Assembly: GCF_008639165.1 (NCBI RefSeq)
Contig: NZ_CP029197.1
Location: 4,282,001 to 4,346,000 of the forward strand
Source: Streptomyces venezuelae ATCC 10712
GTDB lineage: Bacteria > Actinomycetota > Actinomycetes > Streptomycetales > Streptomycetaceae
Reading direction: 5' to 3'
DNA: 64,000 nt
Positions 53,890 to 62,104 of this stretch are shown piece after piece (position 1 is the first letter of the stretch; every line of letters starts with the position of its first letter). The notes below the pieces were generated by a model. That model made no database searches and had not been told where the DNA came from. It saw only the letters and a program-made list of their open reading frames with translations. The position numbers and the translations under genes are program-made.

Positions 53890-54420
53890 TCAGTGTGTGT
53901 TGCGCCTGCCGTGGCCCTTGGCCGCGTACATCGAGGCGTCGGCCGTCGAGAGCGCGTCGGTGAGGGTCGGCACCGGCAGCTGGTCGCGGTGGCAGTGACC
54001 GACCGAGGCCGAGACCCCCAGGACCTGGCCGTGGTGCGTGACCGGCTCGTCGAGAGCGGTCCGCAGGGTGAAGAGGCCGGCGGTGTGGGCGGGGTCGGTG
54101 ACGATGGCGGCGAACTCGTCTCCGCCGAGGCGGGCGGCGATGCCGTGGCGTCCGCACCACTCGGCAAGCCGATCAGCGGTGGCGGTGAGGACCGCGTCCC
54201 CGGCGGCGTGGCCGTGGGCGTCGTTGATGGCCTTGAAGTCGTCCAGGTCGACCAGGAGGACGAGGGCGCCGGGGTGCTTGGCCAGCAGGTGTTCGGCGCG
54301 GGTGTGGAGTCCGGTCAGGGGGTCGCGGCGGGCGGTGGCGAGACGGCGCCAGAGCAGTCCGCCATGCAGGGCCCACCGGAGGGCCGGTAAGCCAGCGGCC
54401 GCGATCGTCTGCGCGTCCAT
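53890..54420 (-). CDS. Diguanylate cyclase (GGDEF domain only)
   Basis: 176 residues. DPLTGLHTR (about 33-41), the metal Asp in LVDLDDFKAIND and the intact active site RLGGDEF (99-103) show an apparently active enzyme that makes c-di-GMP from GTP. No RxxD inhibitory site precedes GGDEF (RHGI occurs where it should be), so product inhibition may be absent. No sensor domain; only a short helix at the N-terminus. Placed between repSA and the spread genes in the transfer operon. In Streptomyces c-di-GMP activates BldD, which holds back sporulation. Confidence 0.9.
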   Translation of the reverse strand: MDAQTIAAAGLPALRWALHGGLLWRRLATARRDPLTGLHTRAEHLLAKHPGALVLLVDLDDFKAINDAHGHAAGDAVLTATADRLAEWCGRHGIAARLGGDEFAAIVTDPAHTAGLFTLRTALDEPVTHHGQVLGVSASVGHCHRDQLPVPTLTDALSTADASMYAAKGHGRRNTH

Positions 54421-54425
54421 GGCCG

Positions 54426-54737
54426 CTACCGGCCCTTCTGCATGTCGCGGACGACGAGGCGCAGGACGACGGCGATCAGCGCGACGGAGACGCCGGTGAT
54501 GGCGACGGCGAGGAGCATGGAGACGAGGACGGCGCCGACGACCAGGACGACGGCGCCACCACCGGCGGCGAGGGCGAGGGTGCTGCCGGGGGTGAGCTGG
54601 ACCGTGGTCCGGGACGGGGCGACGACCGCCGGGGCGGCGGTCTGGGTCGGCTCGATGTCGGCCGTGGGGGTGGGCTGGATGAGCGGGGTGACGATGCCGG
54701 TCGGGAGCGGGTTGACCGGGATGCGGGGCTGGAGCAT
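54426..54737 (-). CDS. SpdD-like spread membrane protein
   Basis: 103 residues from ATG 54737. Pro/Thr-rich N-terminus, then two adjacent hydrophobic segments (LALAAGGGAVVLVVGAVLVSM and LLAVAITGVSVALIAVVL). This matches the small Spd proteins that widen the transfer zone (pock) of AICEs and plasmids. The longer frame upstream runs into the next gene. Confidence 0.7.
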   Translation of the reverse strand: MLQPRIPVNPLPTGIVTPLIQPTPTADIEPTQTAAPAVVAPSRTTVQLTPGSTLALAAGGGAVVLVVGAVLVSMLLAVAITGVSVALIAVVLRLVVRDMQKGR

Positions 54738-54748
54738 GGCGGTTCTCC

Positions 54749-54907
54749 CTACTTGTTGATCGTGGTGTCGATGACGGGGGCGAGGAGGCTGTCGGCGAGG
54801 AGGTAGCCGCCGAGGAGGATCACGGCGACGAGCCACCAGGGCGGGCGGATGAGCTTGATGCCGAGGCCGCCGACGACGATCAGGGCGAGCCAGAGCGGGA
54901 CGTCCAT
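54749..54907 (-). CDS. Very small membrane protein of the transfer operon
   Basis: 52 residues, two hydrophobic segments (DVPLWLALIVVGGLGIKLI and PPWWLVAVILLGGYLLADSLL). A common companion of Spd genes; function unknown. Confidence 0.7.
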   Translation of the reverse strand: MDVPLWLALIVVGGLGIKLIRPPWWLVAVILLGGYLLADSLLAPVIDTTINK

Positions 54908-54927
54908 GACGCGGATCTCCTCTGTGG

Positions 54928-55116
54928 TCAGCGAGCGGTGCAGCGGTGGGTGCGGGCGGCGAGTTCGGCGGCGGCGCGGGTGTTGTAGTCGGCGGAGAAG
55001 TCGCAGCGCGGGGCAGTGCACACGGCGGTGTGCTTGGTACGGCCCCGGCCGTCGTGGTGGGTGCCGACCTGCACCGGGCCGATGCGGATTACGTGGTGGA
55101 AGCGGTTCGGACGCAC
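54928..55116 (-). CDS. Small mobile-element transfer protein (Zn-finger-like)
   Basis: 62 residues. VCTAPRCDFSADYNTRAAAELAARTHRC has C-x5-C and a C-terminal HxC, a minimal zinc-finger pattern. Proteins of this type are annotated as AICE transfer proteins. Function unproven. Confidence 0.7.
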   Translation of the reverse strand: MRPNRFHHVIRIGPVQVGTHHDGRGRTKHTAVCTAPRCDFSADYNTRAAAELAARTHRCTAR

Positions 55117-55136
55117 GGGTCTTGCCTCCTGTCTGG

Positions 55137-55820
55137 TCAGGCGAGTTGGAGGGCGATGGAGTCGGCCAGGGATGCCGGGATGCCGAGGCGGGCGCGGAGG
55201 GTGGCCGCGTCGATTGGGACACCGGTCTGGGCGCGGTGGGCGTCCGCGATCTTCCGCGCGTGGTCGAGCAGCGCGGGCGGCACCGAAGCCGGGGATGCGG
55301 GTTCCTGCGCGGTTTCGGGCGCCGACGGCGTTTCCTCCGAAGCAGGTTCGGCCGGCGGCAGCGCGGGGGACGGTTCAGGGACGCGTTCCACGACCAGGTC
55401 CGGTACGGCGGGTTCGCGGTCAGCCTCGGCTGCGGGCTCCGGGACCGGCTGGGGTTCCGGGGCATGGGCGTGGGCGAGGAGGGTGCCGCCGAGGAAAGCC
55501 AGGGCGGGCCATCCGGCGACGAGGATGCGCAGCCAGTCCGGGACATCGTTCACGTCGAGGAGTCCGGCGGTGGCGACGTTGGCGCCGAGGGATGCGATGA
55601 GGGCGATGGCGAACCAGAGCCAGGCGTCGCGGTTGCCGCCGTCTTTGCGCATCCGGCGCCAGGCAGCGACGAGCAGCAGGTCGACGCTGACGGGGTAGGC
55701 CCACGCCTTCCATCCGTCCTGACCGGCAGCGGCCGCCAGGTCGTGCAGGTGGGCGAAGGACAAGGCACCGGCGATGACGGCCTGGATGAGTACGGCGTCG
55801 AGGCGGAGGGTTCGGAGCAC
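55137..55820 (-). CDS. SpdB-like DUF2637 membrane protein
   Basis: 227 residues from GTG 55820, with a full AAGGAGGTGA site upstream. The N-terminal ~115 residues contain four membrane segments in the DUF2637 pattern (IQAVIAGALSFAHLHDLAAAAG ... AWLWFAIALIASLGANVATAG). A Pro/Glu-rich linker and a C-terminal helical piece follow (LLDHARKIADAHRAQTGVPIDAATLRARLGI). It is thought to help spread of the element through the mycelium. Confidence 0.8.
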   Translation of the reverse strand: MLRTLRLDAVLIQAVIAGALSFAHLHDLAAAAGQDGWKAWAYPVSVDLLLVAAWRRMRKDGGNRDAWLWFAIALIASLGANVATAGLLDVNDVPDWLRILVAGWPALAFLGGTLLAHAHAPEPQPVPEPAAEADREPAVPDLVVERVPEPSPALPPAEPASEETPSAPETAQEPASPASVPPALLDHARKIADAHRAQTGVPIDAATLRARLGIPASLADSIALQLA

Positions 55821-55894
55821 GGTTCACCTCCTTTCGGGCATGGGGAGGTAGGGACCTGGCGTGAGACGGTCACGCCGACCGAGGGGGCGGAGAG

Positions 55895-57241
55895 CTATGC
55901 GGTGGCCGGACTCGGGTTCACCAGCGGGACCGATGCCGGAGCGGCACCGGCCGGGATGGCAGGGCGGTAGGCCGCGAGGCCGGGCAGGTCCGGGGTGAGG
56001 TGGGCGTGCGCGGTGCAGATCGCGGCCGCTTCGGCGGCGGTGAGCTCGGGGGTACGGATGCGGGACCAGCCGCCGGAGGTGTCACCGGCCACCGCGATAC
56101 CGGGCCGGTCCGGCGGGAGCGCCAGCACGGTGGCCACGGCGTCCGGGGCGATGTCGCCGACGCCCATCTCGGCGGTCTGCTTGTCGTTGACGCGGTGCAC
56201 GGTCCGGCCGGTGAGCTGGGCGCGCAGGGCGGTGGCGCCCTTGCCGAGGTCAGAGCCGAAGCGCTGCCCGCACACCTCCAGGTAGATGCCGGCGGCCCGG
56301 GCCAACTGTCCGAGTCGGATGAGCTGGGTGACCATCCGGTCCCGGCGTTCCTCATCCTTCTTCGTCGCGACGAGGAACAGCTCCGCCACCTCGTCGACGA
56401 GCACCACGACCGGCACCGGCCGCAGGTACTCGGGCAGGGCCCAGATGTCGGCGACGCCGTGGTCGGCGAGGAGGTCGAAGCGCTCTTCCATCTCCCCGAC
56501 GAGACCGTCGAGGAGGCCGTCGGCTTCCTCTGGGGTGATCGCGAGGGCCGAGAGGCGGGGCGCGTACCCGCGATGCTCGACACCACGCTTGCAGTCGATC
56601 CCGACCAGGGCGACCGGCAGCCGGGCGAGCCCGGCGACCAGGTTGCGCTGATACATGGACTTGCCGGACTGGTTCGCGCCGAGCGTTAGCGCGTGCGGGA
56701 CCTTCAAGTAGTCCCGTACGAAAGCGGTCCCGTCCTCCCGCAGCGCGACCGGCACCACCATCGGCCCGGACAGCTGCTGGCGGGGCATCCGAACCTTCTT
56801 GAGGACGTCGTAGCCGGTCATCCGCAGCTCCACGAACCCCGGCTTCGTCTCAACGACATTCACGGAGTGGACGCCCCAGGCGTGTCGCAGGCGTTCGGAG
56901 GCCGCGGCCACGTCGGCGGGCTCCAGACCGGCCGGAAGACGGAGCGTGACCCGCAAGCCGGTCGACGTGCCCCGCACCCGGCGAACCATCGGCGGAACGG
57001 GCTGGACGTCGGGGCGGCGGGCGATGTTACGGACCATGAACGCCCGCAGGCGGGACGGCTGCACCGTCAGCCCGCACACGTCCATCGTCGTGCGGTAGTT
57101 CACCGCGAACCGCACTGTCGTCACCGGCAGACCCGCCAGCGACCAGAACACCCGAGGCGCACGCACCTTCGCGTATCCGAGACCGCCAGCGGTTCCGACG
57201 AGCGGGAGGCCGACCTCCCATAAGGTCGAAACGTCGGTCAT
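55895..57241 (-). CDS. traSA: FtsK/SpoIIIE-type DNA translocase TraSA
   Basis: 448 residues. Walker A LGANQSGKS (about 187-195) and Walker B VVVLVDEVAEL (about 278-288) lie in an FtsK-like domain. An N-terminal region with a weakly hydrophobic segment may attach it to the membrane. In Streptomyces conjugation a single FtsK-like protein moves double-stranded DNA between hyphae. ATG 57241 lies two bases after the upstream stop. Confidence 0.92.
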   Translation of the reverse strand: MTDVSTLWEVGLPLVGTAGGLGYAKVRAPRVFWSLAGLPVTTVRFAVNYRTTMDVCGLTVQPSRLRAFMVRNIARRPDVQPVPPMVRRVRGTSTGLRVTLRLPAGLEPADVAAASERLRHAWGVHSVNVVETKPGFVELRMTGYDVLKKVRMPRQQLSGPMVVPVALREDGTAFVRDYLKVPHALTLGANQSGKSMYQRNLVAGLARLPVALVGIDCKRGVEHRGYAPRLSALAITPEEADGLLDGLVGEMEERFDLLADHGVADIWALPEYLRPVPVVVLVDEVAELFLVATKKDEERRDRMVTQLIRLGQLARAAGIYLEVCGQRFGSDLGKGATALRAQLTGRTVHRVNDKQTAEMGVGDIAPDAVATVLALPPDRPGIAVAGDTSGGWSRIRTPELTAAEAAAICTAHAHLTPDLPGLAAYRPAIPAGAAPASVPLVNPSPATA

Positions 57242-57243
57242 GG

Positions 57244-57576
57244 TCAGACACCCATCGGGGTGACCGCGACGGCGCGGAACGAGATGCCGTGACGCGTCTG
57301 GCCGTTGAACGTGTTCTCCCAGTCCCGCGCCTTGAGCCCGATGACCGACACCGGCATGCCCGGCGCGAGCCCGTCGGGGAGACCGGTCTCCGGCACGGTC
57401 ACCTGGTAGAGGTTGCCCTCCCCCTCGTCCGAGATCAGCAGCCCCACCGTGGACAGCCCGGCACCGGTCTCCCGGTCCACGGCACGCTCACCGGTCTGCT
57501 TGCTGACAAGCTTCGGCGCGGGGGCCGTGGCCACGAACACCACGGCGGTCGACGTGTCGATCTTGAAGGACGGCAT
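57244..57576 (-). CDS. SCO3933-family regulatory-like protein
   Basis: 110 residues from ATG 57576. FKIDTSTAVVFVATAPAPKL, ETGAGLSTVGLLISDEGEGNLYQV and VSVIGLKARDWENTFNGQTRHGISFRAVAV form a small beta-rich protein that in many AICEs lies between traSA and korSA. The family name is from memory. Its promoter is controlled by the operators at 57627-57695. Confidence 0.7.
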   Translation of the reverse strand: MPSFKIDTSTAVVFVATAPAPKLVSKQTGERAVDRETGAGLSTVGLLISDEGEGNLYQVTVPETGLPDGLAPGMPVSVIGLKARDWENTFNGQTRHGISFRAVAVTPMGV

Positions 57577-57626
57577 GAGCACTCCCTACGTTGTTGGGCA
57601 GCCCGAATGGGAACTGCCAACTCGCT

Positions 57627-57695
57627 GTCCTAGGACTGCGAGCGACTGAGTAGATAGTGGCCCGTAGTCCTAGGACTGTCAACAGTCCTAGGACT
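57627..57695. promoter_or_regulatory. Three palindromic operators of the GntR (KorSA-like) repressor
   Basis: AGTCCTAGGACT occurs perfectly at 57666-57677 and 57684-57695 (18 bases apart), and GTCCTAGGAC at 57627-57636. They lie in the 153-base divergent region between the transfer operon and the repressor gene. Confidence 0.85.
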
Positions 57696-57729
57696 GTGTG
57701 AGACTTGCTCTTGTCGAGAGGGGTACGAG

Positions 57730-58524
57730 ATGGCGCCCAAGTGGCGGGAGCTGGCCGACAGATTGGCCGAGCGGATCAGGAGCGGCGAGTACGAGCCCGG
57801 GAAGCAGTTGCCGCAGATCAGGCAGTTGGTGGAAGAGGGCGAGGGCTCCAAGGCCACCGTTCACGCGGCGTACAAGGCTCTCGAAGCGGAAGGCCTGGTC
57901 ACCTCGACCCGTGGACACGGAACCGTGGTCCGCCAGCAAGTCCCGCTCAAGCGGCTCGGCACCGCGCGGTACGACAAGGCCAAGTGGCGAGACGGCGACG
58001 AAGTCGCCTTCATCGCGGACCGAGTTGCCTCAGGCCGCGCGTACCGCCGCAATGAACAGACGCAGAGCGTCAGCCTGGTCGACGCCCCTCCCGCAGTGGC
58101 AGCCGCCCATGGGCTGGACGTAGGGGCCCCGGTCTATGCCCGAGCCCGCCTCGTGAAGGAGGGCGACCAGCCGACGCACACCCTGACCAGCTACTACCGG
58201 CCCGAACACGTCGAGGGGACGCGTCTCGTCGACCCCACGCCCGGCCCGGCCGGCAAGGGTGGCGGTTTCCGTGTTCTGTACGACGCCGGGTACGAGATCG
58301 ACCACATGAAGGAATCGCTCTTCGCCCGCACCCCGACGGCGGACGAGGTGAAACTCCTCCAGCTCCCGCCGGGTGAACCCGTGGTCGAGCTGCACCGGAC
58401 GACGTACACGGCTGACGGCACCGTGGTCGAGTTCGCCGTCGGCATCCATGCCGCTTCCCGCTTCGCGTGGGAGTACGACTTCAAGGTTCCGGACTCGGCA
58501 AAGGACAGGAACGACCAGCAGTGA
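57730..58524 (+). CDS. GntR/HutC-type repressor, KorSA-like
   Basis: 264 residues. The N-terminal winged helix (WRELADRLAERIRSGEYEPGKQLPQIRQLVEEGEGSKATVHAAYKALEAEGLV) and a UTRA ligand domain (about 95-255) are present. KorSA of pSAM2 represses transfer and replication genes. It is divergent from the transfer operon with its operators in between; its stop overlaps the next start (GTGA). Confidence 0.9.
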   Translation: MAPKWRELADRLAERIRSGEYEPGKQLPQIRQLVEEGEGSKATVHAAYKALEAEGLVTSTRGHGTVVRQQVPLKRLGTARYDKAKWRDGDEVAFIADRVASGRAYRRNEQTQSVSLVDAPPAVAAAHGLDVGAPVYARARLVKEGDQPTHTLTSYYRPEHVEGTRLVDPTPGPAGKGGGFRVLYDAGYEIDHMKESLFARTPTADEVKLLQLPPGEPVVELHRTTYTADGTVVEFAVGIHAASRFAWEYDFKVPDSAKDRNDQQ

Positions 58525-59201
58525 TCTCAACCCAGGACTGGGCCGACGCGCAGCGTCTGTGGGACTACCACCAGATGGGCCACACGCCCCGAGCCTGCTC
58601 GGTGGCGATCGGACTCGGCAGCCACGACCTGGGAGTGGCCGATGTAGCAGTCGATCTGTACAAGCGCGGCATGGCCCCGCTTCTCGTGTTCACCGGGGCG
58701 ACCAGCCCGACCACACGCGAACGCATGCCCCGCGGCGAAGCCGTGCACTACAAGGAGCGAGCGATCGAGCTGGGTGTGCCCGCCTCAGCCGTGATGGTGG
58801 AGCCGCGGGCCCGGAACACGGGCGAGAACATCCGCTTCTCCCAGGACCTCCTGACCGACGCCGGGATTGCCGTTACCTCCATCCTGCTGATCAGCAAGCC
58901 GTATGAGGAACGAAGGTCGTACGCCACGGCACGGAAGCTCTGGCCGGACGTCGAGGTCGTCAGCGCTTCAAGTCCGATGACCCTCCGGGAGTACGTCGAC
59001 TCCATCGGAGACGCCCGCTTGGTCATCGACATGCTCGTGGGCGCCCTCCAGCGATTGCTGGTCTACCCGGCACAGGGCTTCATGATCAGTCAGCAGGTCC
59101 CAGACGACGTGCTCGACGCGTACGATCGCCTCTCCACGGCCGGGTACACAAGCCGCCTGCTGCGGGACAGCGAGGGCAACACTCTCAGGCCCTACACCTA
59201 G
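58521..59201 (+). CDS. YdcF/SanA-like (DUF218) protein
   Basis: 226 residues from GTG 58521, overlapping the repressor stop. IGLGSHDLGVADVAVDLYKRG then LLVFTGATSPTTRERMPRGEAVHYKERAIELGVPASAVMVEPRARNTGEN matches DUF218 proteins, except that the usual membrane anchor is lacking. Possibly a cytoplasmic form. It is coupled to the repressor, so it is expressed with it in the quiescent state. Confidence 0.8.
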   Translation: MISTQDWADAQRLWDYHQMGHTPRACSVAIGLGSHDLGVADVAVDLYKRGMAPLLVFTGATSPTTRERMPRGEAVHYKERAIELGVPASAVMVEPRARNTGENIRFSQDLLTDAGIAVTSILLISKPYEERRSYATARKLWPDVEVVSASSPMTLREYVDSIGDARLVIDMLVGALQRLLVYPAQGFMISQQVPDDVLDAYDRLSTAGYTSRLLRDSEGNTLRPYT

Positions 59202-59228
59202 GAACTGACCGGCGATCATCGGCAGAAG

Positions 59229-59621
59229 CTACCGTCGGCGAATGCTTCTGAACCGGGCTTTCAACTTGGCCTGGCGGGTGCTGAACCGATCCATCAGCCT
59301 GATCGCCATGTCGTGGCGGAGCTCGCTGGCCCAGTCGTAGGCAGTTTCGCCGTTGACCGCGAGATGCGGATCAGCACCGTACGCCAGGAGGACCGCGGTC
59401 AGTGCACTGTCTATCGGCTCCCCCGACTGGTTGGCGACGTCGACTTCTGTGTCGATGGCATGCATCAGCAGATTCATCCGGCAGCAGACCTCGTCAGCGT
59501 CGGCCCCCTCGTCGAGGACGCGCGTGAGCGTGGCGTGCTCGCTCAACTCCACCGCTTGGTGAGCGGGCGTCCAGGGGTTCTCGCGCTTCAGGGCATCCGC
59601 CATGGTCATTGAGGCATTCAC
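59229..59621 (-). CDS. Ankyrin-repeat protein
   Basis: 130 residues. WTPAHQAVELSEHATLTRVLDEGADADEV and LTAVLLAYGADPHLAVNGETAYDWASEL are two ankyrin repeats; a basic tail follows. Target unknown. It is divergent from the Spd/Tra block and lies next to a large inverted repeat. Confidence 0.75.
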   Translation of the reverse strand: MNASMTMADALKRENPWTPAHQAVELSEHATLTRVLDEGADADEVCCRMNLLMHAIDTEVDVANQSGEPIDSALTAVLLAYGADPHLAVNGETAYDWASELRHDMAIRLMDRFSTRQAKLKARFRSIRRR

Positions 59622-60028
59622 CAGGGCATCCTGCCCGATGGAACGCGACCTTGATCGGCCGGACAGGTCCTAGCGGGCACAGTCGAGGTAGGTGTTACAG
59701 ATTTCTCTACCTCATCAAGGCACCCGCCGCGCACGGCGCGGCGCGCGCGGCCCGTCGCCCGGGCCTGCGCTCCTGTCTCCGCCCCACTCCAGCCCGGCCG
59801 CCGGCCGCACGCTTGTCAGCTCGGGTTGATGGGTGGTGAACCCCTCTGTGGCTGGGGCGGTCGGCTCCACGGCTTTAGGCAGCCACTTTGGGGCGAGCCT
59901 CTAAGATCATGGCCCCAACGTCGTGCTTTACCGGGCAGGTCCACAGACTGCCCGACGCGCCGGAAGCTTACGGGGCCATGATCACTCGCCCCAAAGCAGC
60001 TCCAGCCCAAAGCCGCTCCACCGGCCTG
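59622..60028. other. Gene-free 407-base gap with nested inverted repeat
   Basis: No gene seen. Its right half is the large inverted repeat at 59870-60015. Confidence 0.7.
59870..60015. repeat. Nested inverted repeat, candidate single-strand origin or clt
   Basis: CTTTGGGGCGAG (59886-59897) pairs with 59985-59996; GATCATGGCCCC (59905-59916) with 59972-59983; GGGCAG/CTGCCC form an inner hairpin; CGGCTTT (59870-59876) pairs with 60009-60015. The arms are perfect. Such a branched stem is typical of single-strand origins or transfer loci. Confidence 0.85.
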
Positions 60029-60787
60029 TTATGCGTCTGCCAGGCGATCTAGCACACTGCGATACTCATTTACGAACCGGTCCACTGCAGGCTCAAGATC
60101 GAAGAAGGCAGCCTCGTCTACACCATCTGCCAGGGAGAGGCCGAGCTGCTGTCGGATCCCGCGGATGTAATCTGCGGAGAGCTCTCTGCCATCGCCACCG
60201 TAGGCCACCTTAGCCACACGTCCCTCACTAGACTCGGGGGGAGTTACCCGGACCCAGCTTCTGTCGGGAGAACTGATGTCGCATCCGAGCGCCTTCAGAG
60301 ACTTCAAAAAATCCCCCGTCTTCATCGGCCTGTAACCCGCTCTACTGTCGCGGATTCGCGGCCTAAACCACCTAGCCACCTCGTCTACCACGGAATCCGG
60401 GTCTACCTTCGGGAAGCGCGTCGCTTGCTTATGATTCGCAACGTCGGTAGCGAGCAAGTAGAGATCGTCTTCCGTTGCCTCCCCCAGAGATGCGCGATTC
60501 TTTTCCAAGAGCACCAGTGTAGAGACAAGAGCGGTGCGCTTATTTCCATTATCAAAGGAATGACTGCAGGCAAGACCAAAAAACAAGGTCGCAGCCACGC
60601 CTTCAAGTTTTCGATACTTCAAGAAGTCCCCGTACCCGGCAACCTGGCGAGCCACCGCAGACTGCAGCTTCTCAGGGTAGAGGGGGAGATCGTTGCCGAA
60701 TTCCCGGGACCCGATCTTCATTTCGAACATCGACTTGCGAACCCTGATCACTTCATCGAGCGTCAGTGGAATTACACCCTTAGTCAT
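60029..60787 (-). CDS. Doc-type Fic protein with HicA-like C-terminal domain
   Basis: 252 residues from ATG 60787. Doc motif HSFDNGNKRTAL (76-87) in the HxFx(N/D)(A/G)NKR form suggests a Fic-fold kinase/AMPylase toxin. Residues 155-220 (MKTGDFLKSLKALGCDISSPDRSWVRVTPP ... GRELSADYIRGIRQQLGLS) resemble HicA mRNA interferase in length and order, but the catalytic His is not visible. No separate antitoxin gene is seen. Visibly AT-richer than element backbone. The frame continues upstream to 60976 but that extension crosses the fic stop. Confidence 0.7.
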   Translation of the reverse strand: MTKGVIPLTLDEVIRVRKSMFEMKIGSREFGNDLPLYPEKLQSAVARQVAGYGDFLKYRKLEGVAATLFFGLACSHSFDNGNKRTALVSTLVLLEKNRASLGEATEDDLYLLATDVANHKQATRFPKVDPDSVVDEVARWFRPRIRDSRAGYRPMKTGDFLKSLKALGCDISSPDRSWVRVTPPESSEGRVAKVAYGGDGRELSADYIRGIRQQLGLSLADGVDEAAFFDLEPAVDRFVNEYRSVLDRLADA

Positions 60788-60867
60788 AGACCAACTCCGA
60801 AGGCGTAGGTTTACAGGTACCGGATATCCGCACAGTCGCTCTGACCTGTGCAGGCTTGCGAACCTTT

Positions 60868-62046
60868 CTATGCCTCGCGAGTGTAAGAGGTCGGCCCGTC
60901 GATGATGGAGAAAATCTCGGTAGCGACCCAAAGAGTCATACCGCCTCGCCCCACCGTTCCGACTTGATCGAGCCACTGATATTTTTCAGAGGCTCGTTCC
61001 AGCAGGTTTCGTGCGCCCTGAGCCGTTACTCCAAGATCCCTTTGCACTCGCCGTACATGCAGGAATGGGTTGCTGAACATCATGGGGATCAAGGCGGCGA
61101 CTCGAGATCGGTCCATCTGGCTGTCCCGGTAGTACTGCTCGCGAAGCTTTACTAGGCCACTTGCGCGTGCTACAGCATCTTCTGACTGGCGACGAACCGC
61201 CACAAGGAAGAATTGCAGCCACTGCTGAATCTCCCCCTCCTCGCGGACTGCCTGCAGCCTCTCGTAATACTCTCTTCTGTGAGTTTCGAGATATCCCGAC
61301 AAATAAAGGAGTGGGGCGTGGAGTCGCCCCTCCTGGAGCAAAAGCAGGCCTACCAGAAGCCTGCCAATTCGACCATTGCCATCCAGGAATGGGTGAATTG
61401 TTTCAAACTGATAGTGCATGAGCCCACACTTCACTAGCGTGGGAACTCGATTGGCGTTGTTGACGTAGTCCTCCCAGTCGCCCAACAAATCTGGCAGTTT
61501 TTCAGGCAAGGGAGGGACAAACCGCGCTGTATCTGGAGTGTCATCTGCTGCGCCGACCCAAACTGGCGTAGATCTGAACTCCCCAGGCATTCGCTCCTCA
61601 CCGCGAACACCTCTCATTAGAGTGTCATGGATGGACTTTATCAACCTCTGGCTGATCGGAAGAGTCTTGACGAGCTCAAGGCCCTTATAGGTGGCGGCTA
61701 GGTAGCGCTCTACCTCCGCTACGTCGTCACTCTTCTTTTCCTCGACCGATTCCTCCGCCTGCAGAACCTCTGAAAGGGATGCTTTAGTTCCCTCAATTCG
61801 CGAGCTAGCCAGCGCCTCAGTCGTAATGAAAGGCCCCAGAAGCACCTGCGGGTCAGTAATTAGCTGAGCCAATCCATTCAGCAGACCCAGAGCGCTATCC
61901 GCTTCGGACAATGCAAGTACAGTGCTGGCGTCGAGATCGATTTTCCGAGGGATGACTGATGGCTGGTAGTAAGTGAATGCCCACTTATCGCCCGGGCGCT
62001 TAGCTACCTGACCGAAGGGTGTCTGCTTGAATCGCTCGGCTTCCAT
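60868..62046 (-). CDS. Class II Fic protein (protein AMPylase)
   Basis: 392 residues from ATG 62046. Fic motif HPFLDGNGRIGRLL (218-231) is intact. SSRIEGT (81-87) gives the SxxxE(G/N) inhibitory helix, here N-terminal, defining class II. A C-terminal winged helix follows (about 310-380). It should transfer AMP from ATP to a target protein unless self-inhibited. The open frame extends upstream to 62994 through the tandem repeats, but family length and start argue for 62046. Fewer G/C than its surroundings suggest transfer. Confidence 0.85.
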   Translation of the reverse strand: MEAERFKQTPFGQVAKRPGDKWAFTYYQPSVIPRKIDLDASTVLALSEADSALGLLNGLAQLITDPQVLLGPFITTEALASSRIEGTKASLSEVLQAEESVEEKKSDDVAEVERYLAATYKGLELVKTLPISQRLIKSIHDTLMRGVRGEERMPGEFRSTPVWVGAADDTPDTARFVPPLPEKLPDLLGDWEDYVNNANRVPTLVKCGLMHYQFETIHPFLDGNGRIGRLLVGLLLLQEGRLHAPLLYLSGYLETHRREYYERLQAVREEGEIQQWLQFFLVAVRRQSEDAVARASGLVKLREQYYRDSQMDRSRVAALIPMMFSNPFLHVRRVQRDLGVTAQGARNLLERASEKYQWLDQVGTVGRGGMTLWVATEIFSIIDGPTSYTREA

Positions 62047-62104
62047 GGTGCGTAACATACAACAGAACGCATGTTTTCGTTGGCGCGTTTGCGTCAGTTG
62101 CCAG

